From positions 1,107,805 to 1,171,804 of the forward strand of contig CM021314.1 of assembly GCA_010645155.1 (NCBI GenBank): DNA of 64,000 bases. The letters are read 5' to 3'. The stretch's first letter is position 1. Each line of letters begins with the position of its first letter. The stretch is from Tigriopus japonicus (Eukaryota; Arthropoda; Copepoda; Harpacticoida; Harpacticidae). Of the stretch, positions 22,251 through 34,338 are shown one piece after another. Made by a program: the position numbers and the translations under genes. The notes under the pieces were generated by a model, which saw nothing but the letters and a program-made list of their open reading frames with translations, searched no databases and was not told where the DNA came from.

Positions 22251-24206
22251 CTAAGAGTATATTTGACAATCTTTCGGGCGCCAAAAATTTTCTCTTAATC
22301 AATGTTAGAATAGGACAAGAAAGTTACAAAGTAATAATTTCGACAAAAACAAAAATGTTATGTTCCTTTGAGTAATTTCACATGTAACAACTGGAAAAAA
22401 AACCTTTGGTTTCAATATATTAAGAGGTCTAAGTTCTGAGGAATTGAACACTGATTGAACTAAAGGGGAAGCACACGTTGTCTCTCCTTAAACCTGAATA
22501 TTTGGGACTCGTTCACACTTGCTGATAAGATTCTAGCTATCGATCCGAAAATAGGTTTAGTTGAAATAATTTTTAAAATGAAAGTTGTTTTCCATCCTTC
22601 ATCTCTTTTCAAAGCCAGTTCCTGTTTATTTTTGTCACATCATCATCGTCGTACTTTTGACTTCCTATTTTTCTATCGTACCTTTCTTTACATCCAAACC
22701 TTCAAATTTAGGTCGAATTTTACAGAATTTTACATGCTATCTCTCCAGCACCGCCCCAATTATCTTTCCCCTACTTCCAAAAGCAAACAAGATTTCAATC
22801 AAGTGCTTGGTAACCCACTCCTCTAGTTTCCTTGGTCTCAAATGCATTCTCATAACGACCAGCCTAAACTGGTTTTGGATTTTCTTGAATTCCGTGCCCA
22901 TAACAAACATCAGAGGGCGCTTCGATACGCATGTCAACCTGATTTCCCGTACACACTAAAGCTGTTGAACAGTTATTCTGAAGTATAAGCGAGATGATGT
23001 CTTCCATTGGGGGCCGAGGTAGTTCAGCCACTGGATGATGGCATTGATGACCTTGGTTTCTCTTCTGGTGAGGTTCCAAGATACACTGACTGGCATACAG
23101 TCGCTCTCACTCTCATTTCGCTCCAGTAGGAGAGTGTGCGTGAACAACCATGCTTGAAGTATGGTGCTCTATCCATAGGTGGAGGCAGGCAGGCTGATGT
23201 AAACTCTGTTTCTCTTGTGGGGTCATTGGCCGCTTCATATCCTTGTTCTGAACTTGAAATCAACAGATATTTATTTTGCCAAGCTTTGCTTCGTTGAACG
23301 CTTTTTGACACCAACTTGGTTTGGTTCTTACACATTCCGATGCAAATCTTTGAGAGACCCGATGTTTAACTTAATGCATGTGATAAATGCCTCGGTTGAG
23401 ATTTGAGAACAGGATGGAGTTGGGCAAGGGGGCAAATTAGGTCCAAACGTCATGTTCTTAGGTCTGACAAAAAGCTGATGTCTATTTCTGTAGGTTTTAG
23501 ACCGGTCTATAGTTTGCCCGGCCGCTTTTCTCTCATTAAGCAAATCAGAGACGATTTTTTTTGCACCTATATCCACCTCGAAAGTTCTTCAAGTTCATTT
23601 TCGCGATTGGGACGACAATACTTTTTTAGTATACTGTAGCTTACTCTATCTTGAGTTTGGTATCCCCTTGATAATATGACCCCTTAAGAGGTACTTGCAT
23701 GGTTTTCTTGCCGATTACACCAATATTCGATAACGGGTGGCATAAAATCCGATTTAATGGCTTTTAGATATATCATAGTATGTGGCTCGACTTGATTCAA
23801 CGATTGCAGAGGTCCTTCAAACTAGTTACTAAAGGTCGTGCCCATCTTGACATCTTGTAGTAAGAACGAAATATTTTGGACAACTTTTGACGTGTTTTCG
23901 AAGGGTTTTAAGCTTGTCCTGTTGACAAAACGTCAATTGCAGAAACGCTCCCACAAATGCACATTTCACAGAGAAATTTTTGGTACATTCTAGAAGCCGT
24001 GCTTTGCAAGCGAGTGAGTCGAAAACGTGCTGATTGTGTGTCACAATGTGAAGTTCAATGTCCTGATGCAAGCTAGTACTTTTGGTTTCACTCTCTAATA
24101 TGCGTCACAGACACGAATTGACGTTTGTATTTTTTAACAACCAACGTTTCCATTTCCAGGAATATCTGGTTGGAAGTCATTGACTTCTTGTCCTAAGCGC
24201 GCTTAC
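22251..24206. other. Intergenic with overlapping minus-strand ORFs, no supported gene
   Basis: Minus-strand frames between 22737 and 23576 are open in several registers but shift frame at about 23030. No family was recognised. They may be a decayed gene or chance. Confidence 0.4.
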
Positions 24207-24349
24207 CACAATCCAACACTCTAGCATCGACCACAGGCTGCTCGTCAGGCCCTTCTTGGTCGATCCATTCCAAAAATTTCCTCCCAACGTTCCTAGAACC
24301 AAGATCAGCTAACCAGTCATCTTGTCGGACTGGCCTTTTACCCAGCTGT
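24207..24349 (-). CDS. Isolated exon-like segment, faintly methyltransferase-like
   Basis: A good acceptor (pyrimidine-rich ...CCATTACAG) and a GTAAGC donor bound 143 nt open in one frame. The encoded stretch ends with FLEWIDQ...ARVLDCG. In class I SAM methyltransferases of the EFM4/METTL10 type, a similar helix followed by VLDxGxGxG precedes the SAM site. The glycine-rich continuation was not found in the downstream sequence, so this may be a fragment, a pseudogene or coincidence. Confidence 0.2.
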
Positions 24350-24525
24350 CTGTAATGGAAGGAGTGAGAAGTTTCGAGGGCGAGAACCAACTTGCAACTG
24401 ACCTTCAAAGTCTTGATCCACCTCAGCTCAAGTGATCTTGCAAGATGGACAACTTTACTCCTGTATCAAGTTAAGTTCCAGTAGTATGGGAAAAGTAGAT
24501 GCAATATTTTGACACTGGAATAAAC

Positions 24526-24680
24526 CAAGGGTTGGCACCAGCTTTTGGGCCAAGACTAACCAAATTAATTGTCGTTTAATCTGGGCTCAACAAACAGAAG
24601 ATGATGGGTAAAAGGGTCCACAATTCAACGATCACTAAGCTGTGAGCCCACAAGCCCAGTTCCATTGAGGGCTTCCATGT
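24526..24680. mobile_element. Decayed second copy of the 11671 hAT-like MITE
   Basis: CAAGGGTTGGCACCAGCTTT continues colinearly with the left half of the 11671 element (TTTTGGG-CAAG, CAACAAACAGA against CACCAAACAGA, GGGTCCACAA against GGGCCCGCAA, GAGCCCACAAG against GGGCCCACGAG). The right end and target duplication are lost. Confidence 0.55.
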
Positions 24681-25047
24681 TCCACAAGAATGGCATTGAT
24701 GCCTAGAGCGTTTCAAAATACGTATTTGTATTGGTACAGTTTATACAAGGAAGTACCAGTTTTTTAGTCATCCAACTTTCCCCTTGGCCAGAGTTCAATG
24801 GCTTTTCGTCCCTCAAAATGTTCAATGGCTGCTTGAGTACGATTCCACAATGCACTCACTCACTGCGTAGCGCAACAGCTCTGAGGGAAACCTGGATGGA
24901 TGAGATTCAAGCGAGGTTGAGCAATAACTTTTCAAAGACTAGGCCGACTTGACGTGATCGACTGGCTGCTGAGTACAAGTCCGTCCGTCGATTTGAGAGG
25001 TCTCTCGATTAAGCCGGACGAACCAACCACGATCATATCCTGAACGC

Positions 25048-25449
25048 TTAACGTAGAGGAGTACCACCGATAAGTAGATCTGCGGATTTAAAGCGCATGA
25101 CAGCTTCTTCGGACGACCTTGTAGTCCTGGACCTCCTTGTCGTTCTCACAGGTGAGAGGAGACCAAAGACCTGACGCACGCTTGGATGAAGATCTCGTTT
25201 GACGACGTCATCCTGACAGCAGCATCCATCGTGTTTCAAAACCAACCATCCATCGGGCAATGAACTCTGGAGATGGTAAACATCCCGTTCTCGCAAACTC
25301 TTGAATTTTCCAACATTCCGATTGGCCCGAGATCATGGAATTCGGGGGAATCAGCCCAAAGAAAATGACACATGATCATTACTCACGTCGACATTGGCAT
25401 CGATTTGAGTTGGACTTGATTTGAGTGGTTTGGCTAGGAATTTGCTCAT
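25048..25449 (-). CDS. Putative two-exon small gene (104 aa), unknown
   Basis: Exon 1, 25449-25387, encodes 21 aa from ATG (MSKFLAKPL...) and ends at a strong GTGAGT donor. Exon 2, 25299-25048, follows a ...TTCAAG acceptor in the same phase, giving 83 aa and a stop. The intron is 87 nt. The product is basic with a CCC cluster near its middle and a serine/arginine-rich stretch; no domain is recognised. Codon content and matching phase support a gene, but there is no homology evidence. It could extend to the exon-like segment at 24207-24349. Confidence 0.3.
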
Positions 25450-28400
25450 TAGAGTGGGTGAAAAGAAAATACCTGGCTTGTTTTTCTTTTTTGAAGTGCT
25501 TTTGCATTTATTTTCGTATGTTTCCTCCAAAAAAAGCAACGTTTTCAATTTGCTTAAGATTAACAAAGCTTCTTAAGGGAATGGTTTATGGAATGTGTCA
25601 TTTCAAAGAACATGTTCTTGTTTATGAGTTGTGTCTGCCTTCTGTCATTTTCAGGCTTTCATTCTAAAAACAAACGACTTTGAAAGACCATCACCATTCA
25701 GTTTACAGGCTGATGAAAAAGAGGAGACCTAATTCGACTGCCAGATGTCATATTTTGATGGCTTTGAAGAGAAATGACCCCATGCGATTGGTATGTGCAC
25801 AAATATCTATGCACAAAAAGGGTTTCCAGGAATCATGTGTTATGGTTTCTGGAGGAAAAAAAGAAGTTATTGTGGTCAGCAGGTTTTTACAACCAACCCT
25901 ATCTATAGATAAGTAATTTCCAGATTTATCAATTTCATTGACTGTCTTTTTTACAAGTGGCTTCAAAACAAGTTAGAGTAAACATGGTTCAAAACTGAAA
26001 GAAGTGAGGGAATGTACTCTGACAAAATCATCACAAATTTCCTAATCCATCAGGATTTGATGCCAATCCAGACTCGCTTCTTATCAAGAGCCAGAACTAT
26101 TTCCATCGCACTCACCCGAGTGTAGTAAATTTGCGTCCTTGCACTTTCAAATCATGTAATTGATCAAAATACGAGATACTTATGCTTGCAGGTGCAACAC
26201 CGCGAAGAAATTAATACGTATTTTCCAACCAAAAGTAAGGCGTAGATTGCTTTGCACCCATTTTCTACGCAGATCCTTGGTTCTGTACCTATTCTGTCCA
26301 GAGCAAAACCAACTTTGGGTGTGTGCACTTGACAGCATTTCAGTGCTCTGTGCATGCAGTAAACAGTCGAGGAAATGCAACGACTCCAACATTGCTAAAT
26401 GGGTCTTTCGCACATCCAACGTTCTCCTTGAGAGGCAACAGTAAACGAGTCGCCGTGACCTAAATTTGTCCATACAAAGACTGAAAAACTTCTGTACTTG
26501 TATCCTCGGTGGAACAAGGCTCGTTCAAGTCATCATAACTCGGTCCTCTTTAAACGTAGGCAATGGGTCCAAAAGTGGAACTCGCATCATCTTACTGACC
26601 TTGGTCGGGGTTGAGAATTACTCAGCTAACTAAACCTTTGGCGTGAAGACAGGGAAAAATGTGCTGGTCGCCTCCATTTCTATTGCCAATATGATGGAGC
26701 AGGAAAAATACTCGGAAAACTGAATTTGGATCAGAATTCGCCAAACTTGCATATCATTTGAGACGTGGAGTATTTCTCCCAAGGAAAAGCCAATTATTAC
26801 TCGCCAAAGAGAGGTGCGTTGGTCCAAGTCCTTCTATAATTAGGACATTAATGTGGACATGAGTGTGTGCTAGTTTGTCTGGAATCAAGGAGTTCAGACG
26901 TCGGGATCGATCCAGTTCTAATGTTGACAGACTTTCGAGAAAGATTTGTTCAAGGACAACCTAATTTAGCTCTCAAGGGATGAATTGCACATTTATCCAG
27001 ACAATCTTCTATCTAGCTTATTCTAGAAATGAGTATGTTAACTTAAAAGGGAGCAAGCAATTAGGGCCAATATGAAATGACACTGTCTGGAAGAGCGGAA
27101 AACGTTCATTCAATGAAAAAGCGGTTGTCTAGGAGCGCAACATGTACGTACGTAGTTGGATTGGTTCAGTTTGAAAATATGGAACAAAGAACCAGACCAA
27201 AAGATACAAATAAAGATCAACTACGTGGTACATCAGTTTTGAGTGTTTTTGACTAACCGAAAAGGACATCTGGACTAGATGGAACGACGTAAAAACAACC
27301 AAGAAGGATTTCCATATTGTTGTTTCCCCTCCGATGTCAAAAAAGGAAAAAAGTCAAGTTCACCGTGGATTTCGAAAGTAATAAGGGGCGCATGCAGAGT
27401 CAATTTTAAGGCCGTCCTCGAGATTTTGTTACCTGGCCCTCTTAAGAGATGCTCTAAGGTCAAAATGTTGACTTTCCAAGAATACAGAACTACAAGTGAT
27501 CTTGAGACTCGTCATGGACAAGAAGCTGCACTAAAGTCAGAGAGTCTCCTGAAGCTTGCTGACTTACACAAGATCTGTTTCTAAAAGCTCCGAAGGCATC
27601 CCAGAGACAGACAGTCTGCGAAAATTCTCCTCATGTCCTAGAATGAATGATGCTCGTGCAAAAGTGCTTGAACAAATGTTTGGAGTCATCAAGATGCCAA
27701 CCAACATATTGATCACGGAATGGCTTGTCTACCGTTTTCCATCAACGACGTTCGCCAAGAACAATTCTCAAAACAATAATACCCTGAAAGAAACAGCCTT
27801 TGTGAGTCATGATTCAAATGAATGAGAAGAGGTCTACCAAAGACAAATCGGCGACGTAGTTGATCAGTCCAGAGACCTCAAGGCTACGGAAACGTTTCCA
27901 AACCACCGCAAGGCCAAACAACAAACCTTGTGTACTTCTCCCGGACTTTGTTCCACATCCAAGAAGGGGTAGGTTGTGCCTGCGTGCATGCAGTCTTGAG
28001 CCGATTCATGAAGTTCTCTCCATCGAGCGAAAGTACAACACAAATTTTTGCGCCCTCTTGTTGTTGACTTCACCCGCGTTCAGTCAAGTTCACTGGCAAA
28101 GTCTTGGCCAAAAAGCTTGAAGTACACGAATGAACAAGAGCAGAGCGCTGGCTTACTTGCTCACAGTTGTTCCTCGCGCAGAAGGAATCAGCTCGTTTTC
28201 AGCTGTTCTTTTCCTGCTCGGCGCTCACATTCGTGCCTCTTTAGTGCTAACCAACTGGGCGCGAGATTGCCAGAGAGTGAAAGTAAACGGGACTTTGATG
28301 CAGTGGAAGGCCATCACCTGAAAGTCATGCATGCAGCTCGCGAGAAAACAAGCAGCCAAACAACAGCTGTCAGGACTCGAGTAAGAGCAAAAGGAGGAGT

Positions 28401-31400
28401 GTGTATTTCAAGCTTCCAAGCGCAAAAGGTAGCTGAGCTACTCGGGAGGGATCAAGCAGCTTATTATAGCACGACAAGGTGACCGCATATTGGCTACCTT
28501 TGTTACGACCTCCATTTTTTGTAGTCAGAATCAACAGACATTTACTTTCCTGATCTTGAGCTTAGAAAATGAATTTTAGACAGAAGATGCTTGCTCCTTC
28601 CCCATTGAAGACGCAAAAATCGAGGCAAACCCATGAGTTATGTAGGTCTGATGGAGCAGAAGACATCCTCACCCTGACGCTAGACGTCTCGATCCCAATT
28701 CTTCGTTCCTCGATCCTTCCGTCTCTATGTATGAAGTAGTGGTGGTTCGGGTAGTTAGTACTCTCAATGTCAGGCTTGGAAAAATTTAGGCCCGAAAGAG
28801 AGCGAGCGGGTTCTGTTGCACAGAGAGTGCGTACCAGAGAAAGAGAACACGAACAAGAGACGGACGGACGGACGGAATTTCGCCTTCATCTTCAATTCTG
28901 TCCCTAGTCAAGTGTTCATCCTCCACGAAAGCACATCCCAAGTTCATCCAGGAAATTTCTATATATTTTTGACTTCTTCTTTCGTTCGAGTTGTTGATCA
29001 GCATCGCTCAACGCGCATTCGCCGAACAAATTTGTGATACAGCAGAACAAAGATTTCTACCATGGTGGTAGCCATTGCTCATCGCCATCTCTAGTTCCTA
29101 GTTGGTCTTGTGCCGGACATTGTGATTGTCATCCAATAATACGCTTACCCATCGGTCTTGAACCTCTTAAAGTGGTGACCTGAATGATTTCGCATACCGC
29201 ACACAAGCCCAATAATACAATCATCCACCATTAAGGTAAGACCATCTTCTCCAGAGGTTCGAACGTTTTTTCCTCCCCCTAATGAGAACAGTGCCATCAA
29301 AACAAAGATGACGAATAGGATATTCGATGGCCTTACCGTTTGAGTGACAACCCATCAAAGTAGTAGTAGTAATACTCAGGGCATCATGCATTCATGCAAT
29401 GACATTTTGAAGATTCCTCGAACTCGCTGCCCCCCTCCCCCCATGTCTTGTTGCGGTCGGTAGCTCTCCAGCTTTCCCTGGCATGATTCTTCAATCTTCG
29501 CCCATCACTCAAGACTCTACAAGTATTAGCTAACGAGCTAGGGTAGGACCTGATTTTCCCCGGCTCATTTCGCTTGTTTTTGAGGGACGAGATCCAGTTC
29601 GAAGGATTTTGTAAATTGCCAATGAGGGAGGAGAAGGACAAGAGGGGGACAATCCCAAGGCCAAGTGTGGAGAAACGCTCTAGTTTACCAGTCATGTGTA
29701 AGCTTGTCAAGGTTCGTTCGCCAAATCCAATCCTGAAAAAGGGGTGAGGGGAGATTCAAGGAGGAAAATGAGGTTGAAGCTACGCAAATGGTTGACGCCA
29801 AGATGCTCTGAATTACATTTTTTTAGTTGGTCGAATGTTCCTTAGTGCAAGTTACAGAACGCGAAAATTAGGCCTTAGTGAGCAATTCAAAATGTGTGTC
29901 AGTCGACAAGCAATAGCTGTTGAAAGTAGATGCAAGTTGGATCGGAGTGACTTACTTTCAGGTAGGCAACAGCTTCCCGAAAACAGCTGTTTCTCGTTCG
30001 TTCGTTCGTTCTTTCTCTCTGTCGAGAATCTAGGTCAAATGAGGGAACAACATTAAGGATTGTTGCGTTGTTGCTCTCTTTCTCGAAGTCGGCTATGAAT
30101 TGGGGGGAAAGGCCAGACATACATGAGCTTGGAACCAAGTTCAAACTTTATTGCCAAGAAGGTTTATGCACATCTTCAACCCCAGGTTTAATATGTTCAT
30201 TGGCAATCCTGGACCAATACAAGTGGGGCCTGACCCAATTCAATCAGGATTTGCCAAAGTTTGCGTAGCGATAGAGAAATGGGGTCAGACTTATTATCTC
30301 CCTCACTTCTGACTAAACAGATGTGTGGATGTGAGAGGCTGCTGTGGCTATTGTTGTTCCAGTTGTAAGAGGAACTTGCGTGTAAGTGCATTCGATTGAG
30401 CTCATGTATGGTGTCGGGAGGGTTTTCTAGGTCACTCTTTGAAGGTTAGACGTCATCGCAGCCAGTGCACAAGATTGTTGGGAGAGAAAGAGACTTCTCT
30501 CGAGCTCATTCTCTCACTCTGCTAAACAAGTACGGCAGGCAACGTATCCATCGTACTACGTTTCTGTTGGGTGAGTGGCAACACAGCCTCGTAGAAGTAT
30601 ATATTCGGACACACTATCGCATGACCTCAATTTGATAAACACTTCTCTTCATGCTCCTTGTCTTTGGGAACACACATACTCACACACGGACACATTGAGA
30701 CGAGCAATTTGAAGGCTACAACAAATTCTGCCCGAACAACTAGGCGACAAGCTGTCTCAACAATCGAGACACTTTTTTTCAAAAAACCTTCTCTGCATGC
30801 CTACTTGGGCAGTTCTTGACTGGAATTCCATGTGGCTCTGTACTCTGTTCCATTTCGTTCAATCCAGTTGGGCTGAACTTTGTACTTCGTTCCGTGTATT
30901 TTTTGATCCGGTGTTGATGGCCTCATTTTTTCCGCCTCGTGAAAGCAGACGTGAACTGGTTTGGTTCCAGAATGAGGTCACTCTTCTTGGCGTTGATAGT
31001 GGAACCAATCCTGTGTCCAACCAGCTAACGCTAGGACTGCGATCCTCTTTCAACCAGAAAAGAGAGCTTTTTCGCTTTTGTTTCCAACTAGGTTACCGAA
31101 CGAGGAGTAAAAAGTTCCTTTGAACTAGATAGCGAAACTCTCGGATATCCATCGGAGTACGTATGATCCCTGCTGAAAGTGGAACGAATTGCCATGGGAG
31201 CAGTCAGGATTGGAACCCCCGATTGAAAAACAATGATCGCACGTCCCCATTTTCGTAGCATACTAGATGGATGAACCGGAAATTGGACGCTCTGGATTTC
31301 CTTTTGACTTTAGTTGAGCATGGATGATCACATCGCTTTCTTTGTACAGAAATCCGTTCAGGTATCGATCACGGTTGGGACACAAAAAAGAGTGCCTCGA

Positions 31401-32488
31401 GTAACGGTACAATCTCATCATGAGTTTACGGCACATCCCCTTCAACCTGTACCCTTCCTTAAGTAATCCACCCTGCTTCAGCAATCTATAGTATGAATTG
31501 CTAGTCGTGAATCCACCTCACCCACCCTACTAGCACCCTCGTCATTTCCTCGCCTCCAACAATGGTTCCCTCTCTCTATGTACATGTACAGTACATGCAA
31601 AACACTTGCATTCAACAAATGGACCTCAGGTAGACAATTCAAGTGGTCGAACCTTCGAGAAACTTATTCTTTCTCGCAACCTTGGCTCCTTCTAACCTTG
31701 TGTCTGTGTTTTTATTTTTAGACATGCTTGAAAAAAGACGATTTTGGAATTTAGATTAAAACGTCATTTTTTTCTATAATCATCCATTTTCATTAGTCAA
31801 TTGACAATAGAAATTGAGAAGAGACCAACCAACAAGCGGAGACTCTAAGAAGTACGTATCCTTCGAAAAATATCCTTCCTTGGTTGACTGCTTGGTTGGT
31901 TGGTTGGTTGAGTGCCTGGCTGGCTGAGAGCCTAGAAATTTCGAGGGCAATGTCACACAAGAACAGTTAGGTTCATCAACCTCTGAAAAATCCTGAACCC
32001 CGTCCATCCAGGTAAAAGACTAGCTCCAGCATCATCAGTCAGGATACCATGTGCACCTGAGTGAGTGAGTTAGTGTGGAGAAGCCTCCGTACGAGTATTT
32101 GTGAGCGTACTCTTTATGTATGGGAGCAAGCAGGCTATTGCAAAATTCTTCCTCGGTAGGACCTAGTCCTTCAGTTTCGGATCCAGAATAATTGAGGATT
32201 TCATAATTTGGTCCAACTATAAAAACTAGAGTGTAGTACAAAGCGTTCTCATTGATTGACATGAGCGCTATGTTGGCCCCTGATGGCCAAGATCTTGCTT
32301 AAAACCTAGCTCAAAGATAATTGATCCGGAAAGAATTCTTTGAGTGACAGTGATCCATTGAGTTAGGACAACAAGATCGTAAGATAATCTCAGTTTGGGT
32401 CGCTGAGGGATGCTGAGGTTTCTCTGTACTTATTCATCTGACCAGTTTCCAGTTTAGCGTTCAATTTAGCATGGCCGGTCCTTGATGG
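25450..32488. other. Intergenic, no supported gene; short tandem repeats
   Basis: ORFs of 60-145 codons occur in all frames and lack domains. Tetranucleotide tracts include (GACG)n near 28861-28876, (GTTC)n near 29996-30012 and (GGTT)n near 31888-31910. A TATATATT at 30598-30605 could be a core promoter, perhaps for an upstream non-coding exon of the zinc-finger gene. Minus-strand frames at 31263-31484, 31780-32007 and 32035-32262 look protein-like and may be further exons of the candidate at 32489-33268, but no splice chain was established. Confidence 0.4.
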
Positions 32489-33268
32489 TCAATTTGCAAT
32501 CTCCGCAGAAAAACGGATGCCAATATGCAATCTGGTTATCTGCCGGGAGAAACGATAACCATCCAAGTCAGCGGGAGAAAAGCTGAGCTGAAACACCATG
32601 CCCAAAAACGAGCTCACCTTGGGCGCAGTGAGCACATGCACCTCGATCATTTTGTCTTGCGAAAAAAATGAGATAACAAGTGTGCGAAAGACTTCAGAGG
32701 GAGACTCTGTGGATCCTTCGGTAACCTTCAATTGTTTTTCTTTCATTTCAAATCCCAAGTACGAGGAGGAAAAATCTGAGAGAGAAAGAGAGGGGGAATT
32801 AGAAAATTGAGCTTACTTGCATGATGGAAGGTCAAATTCTGTTCTGTCAGCCTCGAGGCTTGTTGAAATGCAGTTGCTTTGAGACACTCAAAAAGAGGCC
32901 TGAAGAATCGATCATCTAAAAAGTGTGAAGTTATAAATGAAATTGCCCAAGAATAGGTGTCTTCTCAGGGTCGTTTTGAAGACAAAGACCTGCTAGGTAT
33001 TATTCTAAGGCAAGGTTTTGTTTTCCCCATCGTATTCATCATTGAGACGAGAAATCGGGAGTAATGCCCTGTCAATCGGTTGTTGCAATTTAGCCATAAG
33101 CATTGCTTGGCCGGGCGAGAAGCACGCCTCCCCATCAATTTCGCAAATGCAATTCTTACTGCATTCGGCAATTGCAATGTGCCTTGATTGGCCGGGATCA
33201 ATAACCCTCCGAAGGTCAAATGGCGAGGTGATGGTCGTACACGAGAAAACCCTGTACACATCCACCAT
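32489..33268 (-). CDS. Putative three-exon gene of unknown function (164 aa as modelled)
   Basis: Exon a, 33268-33160, begins with ATG and ends at GTAAGA. Exon b, 32915-32817, follows ...ACTTTTTAG and ends at GTAAGC; it encodes DRFFRPLFECLKATAFQQ and onward. Exon c, 32775-32489, follows ...TCTCTCTCAG and runs to a stop. All three join in phase 1 and read open throughout. The second intron would be only 41 nt, which is short. No domain is recognised. Exon a is also open past its donor and in another frame, so its frame is uncertain. This could be an internal part of a larger minus-strand gene. Confidence 0.3.
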
Positions 33269-33310
33269 GGGGATCTCAGCTCAGCGATCTCAAAAGCGAG
33301 AGAGGGCAAT

Positions 33311-34269
33311 GCACTCTTGTCATTGAACTTTCAAAGCCAGATTTGAAAGCGAACCTTCTATTGGCACTTGGTCGTATCCTTCCACTCCATCCAGCTCCAC
33401 TCCGTCACGTAAGGACGAAGGATTGTGGATGAGGGCAGGAAAAATCAACTTGAACCGTTCATTTTGTTCTGCCTGTGGAAGCTAACAACTGCAAAGTCAA
33501 CTGGGCGGCAGCCAACCACCACCACCACTACCACTTCCACTACCAATACTATTCCATTGGGACTAGTCGGAGCTGGCGCTGGAGCGCAAGGATGATGTTG
33601 GGAGTGAAAATGGCATTGAAGGTGATGCCCCACCAGGGATCGAGGAAAGATGCTTGAACAACCTGTTGAAGGTCGAAGGGATGTGGTGGAAGCTAAAGCT
33701 GAAGCTGCTTTGGTGGTTTTCCTTTCGTTCCAAAGCTTCCAGCTTCCAACTTCCACACCCGGGAAGAGCGACAGGTGACTCCGTTTCGCAACTAACTGTA
33801 ATTGTCGTCGCTCTTCCAAGCGGTGAATCGAACGTTGTGGAGAGGGAAAGAAATACAGAATAGCAGGCCCGATCCGCAAACCTGCGTTCAAATGGTAGGG
33901 GAATCTTTTAGGGAGGAGAAGGAGGAGGAGGAGACATGATGAAAGAGGTTTTTGGTGAGATTGAGAGTGACCTAGAGAATAATGGGAGCTAACTGTACGA
34001 GCTCATGAGGACAATGAACTCTGGAGGCATCAGTCATGCAAGGTTCACAAGTCAGATGACAACCATGTACAGTCTTTATGTGCCAATAGAGGCATTGTCA
34101 GCTAGTCAAAAAAGGAGGAAAATTCAAGTGATCGAGGGTGTAATTAGATGCGCACCTACTATGAAGATCGATGACTAGACTTTCATTTTTACGGGAACTG
34201 TACGTATAATAACATGTCTGGTAATGAACACTACTCGATTAGAACTAAACAATCCCTTTGCTTTTACAG
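33311..34269. other. Upstream region of the zinc-finger gene
   Basis: The region contains a CAC/TACC microsatellite near 33518-33545 and a purine-rich GGAGGA tract near 33911-33937. A TTGCTTTTACAG acceptor ends at 34269, suggesting that a 5'UTR intron precedes the coding exon. The long minus-strand frame here (33445-33891) follows the microsatellite's composition and is not convincing. Confidence 0.4.
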
Positions 34270-34338
34270 GTGTGAGTTCCGAAACCGTCATTTACCATTC
34301 GCTTGGAAACTATACCCGGTGAAATTCACTCTACCATC

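Noticed and set aside
22737..23576. Overlapping minus-strand frames that could form a receptor-like gene
   Set aside because: The frame must shift near 23030 without a convincing intron, and no family is recognised.
28048..28482. 144-codon plus-strand ORF
   Set aside because: Serine/arginine-rich translation follows base composition; no domain, promoter or poly(A) support.
33445..33891. 148-codon minus-strand ORF with a valine run
   Set aside because: The valine run is the translation of a CAC microsatellite; other frames are open too.
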